Shown here: one piece after another, positions 41,601 through 45,396 of the stretch
How positions within the stretch are numbered: position 1 is the stretch's first letter
Layout of the letters: each line of letters starts with the position of its first letter
Assembly (NCBI GenBank): GCA_946539475.1
Contig: CAMNHM010000006.1
Span: 1-45,396 of the forward strand
DNA length: 45,396 nt
Reading direction: 5' to 3'
Source: an uncultured Prevotellaceae bacterium
Lineage (GTDB): Bacteria > Bacteroidota > Bacteroidia > Bacteroidales > Bacteroidaceae
Translations under genes and position numbers: made by a program
The notes under the pieces: model-generated
Told to the model about the DNA's origin: nothing
The model's input: only the letters and a program-made list of their open reading frames with translations
Database searches by the model: none

Positions 41601-43444
41601 TCTTTGATGCTGGCAAACTGCTGCCACTGCATGTCCTGTTCGTAGAAGCTGCGCGTGCCCTGCATGACGTGTAGCATAGCCCCCTCGCAGGTACCGGCGA
41701 AGACGCCCTGTCCCAGCGTTATCTGCTGCGGGTGCATCGTCTTGACATAGAGGTTCTTGACGCCTGTGCAGCCGGCGAGGGCAGCGTCGCCCAGCCGGGT
41801 GATACCGATGGGCAGTGTCAGCTCCGTCAGGGCGGGACAGTCGAGGAACAGCTCCTTCGACAGCTCCGTCAGTCCCTGCGGCAGCTCGATGGCGGGCAGC
41901 GAGCGGCAGTTGTTGAAGGCCAGCTCGCCAATCTCGGTGACACCCTCAGGTATGTTGATGCTCTTCAGCTTGGTACAGTTCTGGAAGGCATGCGCGCCGA
42001 TGGCCTTCAGCTGCTTGGGCAACTGGATGGTGGTCAGCTGCTGGCAGGTGCCGAAGGCATAGTCGTCGATCTTCTCCAGCCCGGTGAAGTAGTGGAGCTC
42101 GGTAAAGGTCTTGATGGCCGAGCCGGCAAGCAGGCTTCCCAGCTCCTTCACCTGAGCCACCTCGCCGTAGGTCAGGTGGCCGTCGCCATTCTGGTCGTAG
42201 TTCTGGGTGCACAGGCGCTTTGTGGTGGGATCGGCAAAAGAGATGGTGCGGTCGGCATAGTTCTCCGGCTCGATACCGATGATCATCTCGCGATAGGCGT
42301 TATAGCCGTCGTCAGAGCCGCCGATACCCTGCTCGCCAGGGGTCAGGTTCGACAGGTAGTAGTGGCCGTCGCTCTGTCCGCCCCAGCCCCAGTTGATGTG
42401 GTAGCGGCGGTTGCCGTCGTATCCGTCGCAGACGAAGGCATGCCCCACGTCTGCGTTAGCGCCGCTAATATAGAAGGGGCGGCCCTCGGCCAGCTCGTTA
42501 TAGGCCAGCGCGTCCCACTCGTCGTCTGTCGACACCGACTGGTAGCTCACGTAGCGCACGCTCGACCCAAAGCCGAAATAGTTCCTCAGCGCGTTGTACA
42601 CCTCGTACGACTGGGCTCCGCTGGCAGAGTTCGTATAGTCCATCTTCACGCCAACGCCACAGTAGTGCATCAGCTGCGCCACAGCTTTCTTGGCGCGGGC
42701 CGACGAGCCACTGCCATAGGTGTCGGTCATGCCCTCCCAGTCGATGGGCGACCCCTTGGGGATACCTGCCACCTGCAGGTTGCCGTAGGTGGGATGGGCG
42801 GTATAGCCGGAGTAGGCAGGCATGGCGGCCTGCGTCTCCGTCACCATCTTCTCCCTCTGGTAGTAGAGGATCTGGGCATAGGCAGTGGCCACGCAGCCCG
42901 TCACCGAACGCCCCTGGTTGAAGTATTCCGGACACTCGTCGTTGTAGGGCGCCCCCTGGTTCCACTTGCTGCTCATCAGCTGAGCAATGGCGGGATGGGT
43001 GGGCACGCGGTGGGGGGCTCTCGCACGCTGCAGGCCGCTGCCCAGGCGGGCTATCTGCTGGGCATAGCCATCGAGCCACTCACGCATGTTGGGAGGCAGC
43101 TGGCTATAGTCGAACGTACCCTCGTCGCAATAGCCCAGCACGCTCTCTGCCACGGCATCGTCGCCGGCGATAATCACGAAGCCCTCGCCGGCACCGCGGT
43201 TGAAGGCATAGTAGGGCTGCAGGCCGCTGTCCTCACTGGCGGGCGACAGTGCCGCGCCCGTCACAGGACTCAGCCGTCGGCCGTCGTGCCGCTGCATCAT
43301 ATGTTGTGCTGCCAGCGCCCGTGCCTGGTCGCGGGTGATGGGCTTGGCGTTCGTAACCGTACTGACAGTGGTCAGCAACAGTGCCATAATCAGCCCTGCT
43401 GCCAAGTGCCAGATGTGTCTCTCGTTGTTTTTTGTCTTATTCAT
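38687..43444 (-). CDS. Giant secreted C10 (streptopain-like) cysteine protease
   Basis: This is 1585 residues. Signal peptide 1-33; pro-peptide of the Spi type about 34-150; peptidase C10 about 155-395 with catalytic Cys184 (SVTGCVATAYAQ) and His335 (VGHAFVCDGYDG). Then a super-repeat: EF-hand-like DQNGDGHLTYGE (417-428) plus BspA-type LRRs (about 430-600), a beta-rich module (about 628-785) and a helical linker. A second copy follows (EF-hand 859-870, LRRs 885-1010, beta module 1025-1180, linker), then a third EF-hand and LRR block (1255-1375). MBG/YDG-like beta domains lie at about 1387-1540, and a T9SS-like tail (VVYDLQGRRLKAPTKKGIY) at 1557-1585. The start at 43444 lies right after the promoter. 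Confidence 0.93.
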   Translation of the reverse strand: MNKTKNNERHIWHLAAGLIMALLLTTVSTVTNAKPITRDQARALAAQHMMQRHDGRRLSPVTGAALSPASEDSGLQPYYAFNRGAGEGFVIIAGDDAVAESVLGYCDEGTFDYSQLPPNMREWLDGYAQQIARLGSGLQRARAPHRVPTHPAIAQLMSSKWNQGAPYNDECPEYFNQGRSVTGCVATAYAQILYYQREKMVTETQAAMPAYSGYTAHPTYGNLQVAGIPKGSPIDWEGMTDTYGSGSSARAKKAVAQLMHYCGVGVKMDYTNSASGAQSYEVYNALRNYFGFGSSVRYVSYQSVSTDDEWDALAYNELAEGRPFYISGANADVGHAFVCDGYDGNRRYHINWGWGGQSDGHYYLSNLTPGEQGIGGSDDGYNAYREMIIGIEPENYADRTISFADPTTKRLCTQNYDQNGDGHLTYGEVAQVKELGSLLAGSAIKTFTELHYFTGLEKIDDYAFGTCQQLTTIQLPKQLKAIGAHAFQNCTKLKSINIPEGVTEIGELAFNNCRSLPAIELPQGLTELSKELFLDCPALTELTLPIGITRLGDAALAGCTGVKNLYVKTMHPQQITLGQGVFAGTCEGAMLHVMQGTRSFYEQDMQWQQFASIKEERELSRGQFAALAEGQQVYLYHVGTGRYLTKGEAWGTQAVVGQTSPMRFVLRHQSSMPDGVYQITSDDTGKEGHYLFRTTTDSNVGQGVQAAFVDGTALTNNAHWKIEDLGDNVYTISIPQGYVSYKAGNCWGVQTNHKSNAASPTWGVYSDIPYEGHEQNCQWRFVVYDADQVANYEAAKTLQTLVDLAVARRVKCEKEQAVLDNLESTTQQLLDAQKALRQRLGFVHFEDDIVRAQCKANFDIDADGEVSLTEASQANDLGTLFYNKGITTFNELQLFTSLAILYGNSFENCTKLTSIILPESLERIYYRAFRNCSSLVSINLPEYINTIGDNAFDGCRSLTRVTVSNPDPQSIALGSNVFRNVSLQNATLEVPVGSKELYEQAPVWKNFGNIIEVRTRTKPRFSPITEGAVGYVYNIASRKFLTKGEAYGTQAVVGRQGLQYEWRRTGSMAEGTYFLYSGQTGKDGKVVFRTSTDTKVGAGVKTCFVDGNAGNTAYWTVAADGENIYTLQVPATDANYVEGEFLGTDPNHQSDAASPTDGIYWDIRYAGHEKQCQWAFISLDDMKAAQEIDANIVELKKLLEKCEQQAIEKAEEQAVYDNLLSTGEEIADAIASLREKLHYITFTDSKARTICLENWDADADGELTYEEAALVTEIGETFRNQSGLKNLEALRYFTQLTEIPENAFRNSSMLQTIYLPEKVSSMGKFAFTGCSALKYVVVMNDEAVVPYGTSSLPSVATLFVDEKLLDSYLADEGWKDHAVTPYTGKPVVKALPASRQYGRAAAALKYEVKGAPIDGDPVLECSEISEATTPVGTYVIHTTPGTITTKDVTCEDGEFSVIPAALTITAKSYTRKQGEPNPELEVSYRGFRNRETYEVLTQQPVVSCEATADSPAGEYVIRVSGAEAHNYEITYVEGTLTVVAADGISSIASDDGAATVVYDLQGRRLKAPTKKGIYVNSRRQKVMKR

Positions 43445-43469
43445 AGTTAGTAATGTTTCTATCTGAGTG

Positions 43470-43501
43470 CAAAGGTACGAAAAAGAGAGGTAATAAACAA
43501 A
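43470..43501 (-). promoter_or_regulatory. Promoter of the C10 protease operon
   Basis: Minus-strand TTTG (43498-43501), 20 bp, TACCTTTG (43470-43477). It is divergent from the ECF sigma promoter only 14 bp away. Confidence 0.8.
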
Positions 43502-43515
43502 TATAAGGCGGAAAT

Positions 43516-43546
43516 TTTGTTTTTTGCTCACTTTTTCGTACCTTTG
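43516..43546 (+). promoter_or_regulatory. Promoter of the ECF sigma factor gene
   Basis: Plus-strand TTTG (43516-43519), 19 bp, TACCTTTG (43539-43546), with the spacer GCTCACTTTTTCG close to the shared consensus seen elsewhere. The start codon is 43 bp downstream. Confidence 0.8.
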
Positions 43547-43589
43547 CAGTAACTTTTTGTTTCCACAATCGTCTAACCCTATAGAGAGG

Positions 43590-44105
43590 ATGAAAGAAAT
43601 CAGCTTCCGCAACGACGTGCTGCCTCTGAAAGACGAGCTCTTCAGGCTGGCACTGCGCATCACTCTCAACAGAGCTGATGCCGAAGACGTTGTGCAGGAA
43701 ACAATGCTGAGAGTATGGAACAAGCGCGAGCAATGGAGCGAGCTGGAATCGATAGAGGCATTCTGCCTCACCATCTGCCGCAACCAGGCACTTGACCGCC
43801 TCAAACGCGCCGACAGCCAGAATGCCTCGCTCGAAGAGAGCCACGACCGCGCCGACCGATCATATAGCTCCAACCCAGAGGAGCAGACGGTACAGCGCGA
43901 CCGCGTCGAACAGGTCAGAAGGCTCATAGCACAGCTGCCAGAGAAACAGCGCACATGCATGCAGCTGCGCGACATGGAAGGAAAGTCCTACCGAGAGATC
44001 GCCCAAGTGATGGGCATCACAGAACAACAGGTGAAGGTCAACATCTTCCGGGCACGACAGACCATTAAAGAGAAGTTTCAACAAATTGAACAACATGGAC
44101 TATAA
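43590..44105 (+). CDS. RNA polymerase ECF sigma factor
   Basis: The 171-residue sigma-70 family protein contains only regions 2 and 4. Region 2 includes LFRLALRITLNRADAEDVVQETMLRVW, which binds core RNA polymerase and the -10 region, and region 4 includes LPEKQRTCMQLRDMEGKSYREIAQVMGITEQQVKVNIFRARQ (-35 reading HTH). It starts at the ATG after an AGAGAGG ribosome-binding site; codons further upstream overlap its promoter. Its stop overlaps the next gene's start by 11 bp, the pattern of a sigma/anti-sigma pair. The divergent C10 protease gene is a likely target. Confidence 0.95.
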   Translation: MKEISFRNDVLPLKDELFRLALRITLNRADAEDVVQETMLRVWNKREQWSELESIEAFCLTICRNQALDRLKRADSQNASLEESHDRADRSYSSNPEEQTVQRDRVEQVRRLIAQLPEKQRTCMQLRDMEGKSYREIAQVMGITEQQVKVNIFRARQTIKEKFQQIEQHGL

Positions 44106-44592
44106 GTACATCGAGCAACTGCTTGACCGCTACTTCGAGGGAGAGACAACCCTGCAGGAGGAGCAAATACTGAAGACCTTCTTCGCCCAGGAGCATCCAG
44201 AGATGCCCCAGGAGGTGGCGCAGTGGGCTCCACTCTTCGTACTGGAGAACGAGGAGGCCACGCTGCCGGAGGACTTCGACCAGCGCATGCTCGATATGAC
44301 TGAGAACGTCACGCAGGTGAAGGCACGCACCATCAGCCTCACGCAGCGCTTGCGACCGCTATTCGGAGCAGCAGCCGTCGTCGCCATCCTACTGACGCTC
44401 GGAAACGCCATCAACCAGTCGATGCGCGCCAACGACATCTGGATCGACACCGATGCCTATGCACGCGTAAAACAGGTCAGCGACGAGCCTGCCCTCGCCT
44501 TCGACCAGGTAAGCGACTCGATGAAGCTCGCAAAGGACAACATAGTGCCGGCAACGCCTGCCGACTCGCTCCTAAGCGGCAACCTCAACTAG
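44095..44592 (+). CDS. Single-pass membrane protein, putative anti-sigma factor
   Basis: The 165-residue protein has an acidic N-terminal cytoplasmic part (about 1-85), one transmembrane helix (RPLFGAAAVVAILLTLGNAI, about 87-106) and a polar extracytoplasmic tail. Overlap with the ECF sigma gene and this topology suggest it holds that sigma factor at the membrane. The N-terminal helices (YIEQLLDRYFEGETTLQEEQILKTFF) resemble those of anti-sigma-like proteins, but no HxxxCxxC zinc motif is present. A TTG at 44086 gives three more residues. The function is inferred from context. Confidence 0.65.
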   Translation: MDYKYIEQLLDRYFEGETTLQEEQILKTFFAQEHPEMPQEVAQWAPLFVLENEEATLPEDFDQRMLDMTENVTQVKARTISLTQRLRPLFGAAAVVAILLTLGNAINQSMRANDIWIDTDAYARVKQVSDEPALAFDQVSDSMKLAKDNIVPATPADSLLSGNLN

Positions 44593-44890
44593 AAATAATT
44601 TCTATGCTTTCTCTATAACAAGATCATTTAGGATTAAAACAAAAACTTCATTCAAGCTGAGAAGCTTCACATTTTTCCAAGAAGAGCCATGGGCCGACCG
44701 TCAAGAGCGACGGTTGGCCCTCTCTCATTCATATTGGATGAAAGCTACGCATTCGGTCCCTTTCACCACAACTTGAAAAAAAGACCACGGACTCACACGG
44801 ACTCTAACAGACTACCGGCATGGCCTATCTTCGAAAGTTTTAATCGAAAGGTTTCTCCTCCCTTACCCTGTGGAGGATTGTGTGAAGAAA
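44593..44890. other. Intergenic region with terminator and REP-like repeat
   Basis: The 298-bp gap holds a hairpin (44691-44720) after the sigma operon. Near 44781-44812 the direct repeat CACGGACTCACACGGACTC occurs, a type of short repeat that recurs in Bacteroidetes intergenic regions. No gene is convincing here. Confidence 0.5.
44691..44720 (+). terminator. Hairpin terminator after the sigma operon
   Basis: GGGCCGACCGTC (44691-44702) pairs with GACGGTTGGCCC (44709-44720) over 12 bp with one G-T pair and a 6-nt loop. It lies about 100 bp after the anti-sigma stop codon; the following TCTCTCATTC is only moderately T-rich. Confidence 0.6.
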
Positions 44891-45396
44891 CTATGCATCC
44901 TGCGGTTTATTGGCCTGAAACATGGCAATCTCCTCGTCGAAAAGGTCTATAATGGCTTGTAACTGAGGATGCGTGCGCGGCACGATAATCGCCACATATT
45001 CACACGTAGGTTTACCCTCGGGATCGATACCTGGTATCTCGGCAGCTCTTAATACGTATTTCTGCTGCTGCTCGTAACCGTTGAACCAACGCAAGAACAG
45101 TCGTGCCCGCTGTGCCTGCTGATTATTGTCGGTGCTACACATGTATAGCAGAATGTCCGGGTTCCGGCGAAAGAACTCTTCAACGATACATATGAGCGTC
45201 TTAGGTATCAGCTTGTCGTTTGGCGAGGATTTATGGCTCTCGTTGGTCAGGTTCAGCCAATAGGCCGTATAAAGCGGATTGTCTTCACAGTCAAAATCGA
45301 CGGCATAGCGAATACCGTTCTCTGTCTCGAAGTGTAGCACCAACCCTTCTGCCCACACTTTGTAAGGTGAGTTGACATTGATTCGGTTGGTGTCGA
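44891..45396 (-). CDS. DUF6169-like protein, 5' end beyond the window
   Basis: The frame stays open to the window edge; at least 168 codons are seen. The visible part includes LVLHFETENGIRYAVDFDCEDNPLYTAYWLNLTNES and LIPKTLICIVEEFFRRNPDILLYMCSTDNNQQAQRARLFLRWFNGYEQQQKYVLRAAEI. The end is AIIVPRTHPQLQAIIDLFDEEIAMFQANKP. It resembles the small Bacteroidetes DUF6169 family of unknown function. A GTG at 45358 could be taken as a start, but coding-like sequence (NRINVNSPYK) continues upstream of it. No membrane or signal segment is seen in the visible part. Confidence 0.6.
   Translation of the reverse strand, partial: DTNRINVNSPYKVWAEGLVLHFETENGIRYAVDFDCEDNPLYTAYWLNLTNESHKSSPNDKLIPKTLICIVEEFFRRNPDILLYMCSTDNNQQAQRARLFLRWFNGYEQQQKYVLRAAEIPGIDPEGKPTCEYVAIIVPRTHPQLQAIIDLFDEEIAMFQANKPQDA

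Noticed and set aside
39941..43450. Two long plus-strand frames opposite the C10 protease
   Set aside because: They mirror the protease codons, have no domain similarity and no promoter.

Overview
The window is a piece of Bacteroidota chromosome, most likely Prevotellaceae (Prevotella or a close relative). The evidence is Bacteroidetes-type promoters (TTTG, 19-22 bp, TAnnTTTG) ahead of most transcription units, weak Shine-Dalgarno sequences, C-terminal secretion tails of the type VYDLQGRR...GIY on two exported enzymes, BspA-like leucine-rich repeats, a heavily gene-overlapped (ATGA) operon style, and the gene families present. The genus is an inference; no rRNA or marker phylogeny was available.

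Layout. 1-243: only the C-terminal tail of a sugar-porter MFS gene. 244-1012: non-coding, with an inverted-repeat-bounded element holding a 22-bp tandem array (256-798), a hairpin, and tRNA-Arg(CCT) with its terminator on the minus strand. 1080-4861 (+): a tandemly duplicated promoter, then a small GlsB/YeaQ-type membrane protein, an aldo/keto reductase, pyridoxamine kinase, rbfA and a LolC/E-type ABC permease. 4920-6068 (-): a lipoprotein with a thioredoxin fold but no CXXC. 6140-16626 (-): one long operon, probably driven by a second tandem promoter (16649-16755), with DUF3737, MalY/PatB, a GH3 glucosidase, XerD and five late cobalamin genes (cbiA, a PduO-type adenosyltransferase, cbiP, cobD, cbiB). 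16883-19370 (+): a MATE transporter and a YhiN-type flavoprotein. 19371-19996: a second inverted-repeat/22-mer element and a strong hairpin.

19997-22995 (-): cysK, a short-chain dehydrogenase and O-acetylhomoserine sulfhydrylase, a sulfur-amino-acid group, divergent from an Lrp/AsnC regulator (23180-23641). 23647-30712 (-): tamA-like and tamB genes (translocation and assembly module). 30854-31741 (-): an AraC regulator. 31982-35156 (-): butyrate kinase, phosphate butyryltransferase and a GNAT-like protein. 35310-36482 (+): an OmpA porin. 36472-43444 (-): a giant C10 cysteine protease, endonuclease I and a THUMP-like methyltransferase, with the two exported enzymes carrying related C-terminal tails. 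43590-44592 (+): an ECF sigma factor and a one-pass membrane protein that may be its anti-sigma factor, divergent from the protease. 44891 to the right edge (-): a partial DUF6169-like gene.

The most unusual content is non-coding. Two elements about 19 kb apart (256-798 and 19451-19892) share one design: long imperfect terminal inverted repeats around an array of 22-bp units. Their units are in the same register (GATA at unit positions 1-4, CGTT at 17-20) and share a 13-bp word, although the rest of each sequence differs. Other repeated features are a promoter cassette duplicated at a 74-75 bp offset at two loci, with a decayed third, and degenerate heptanucleotide repeats, one of which lies inside the MATE coding sequence.
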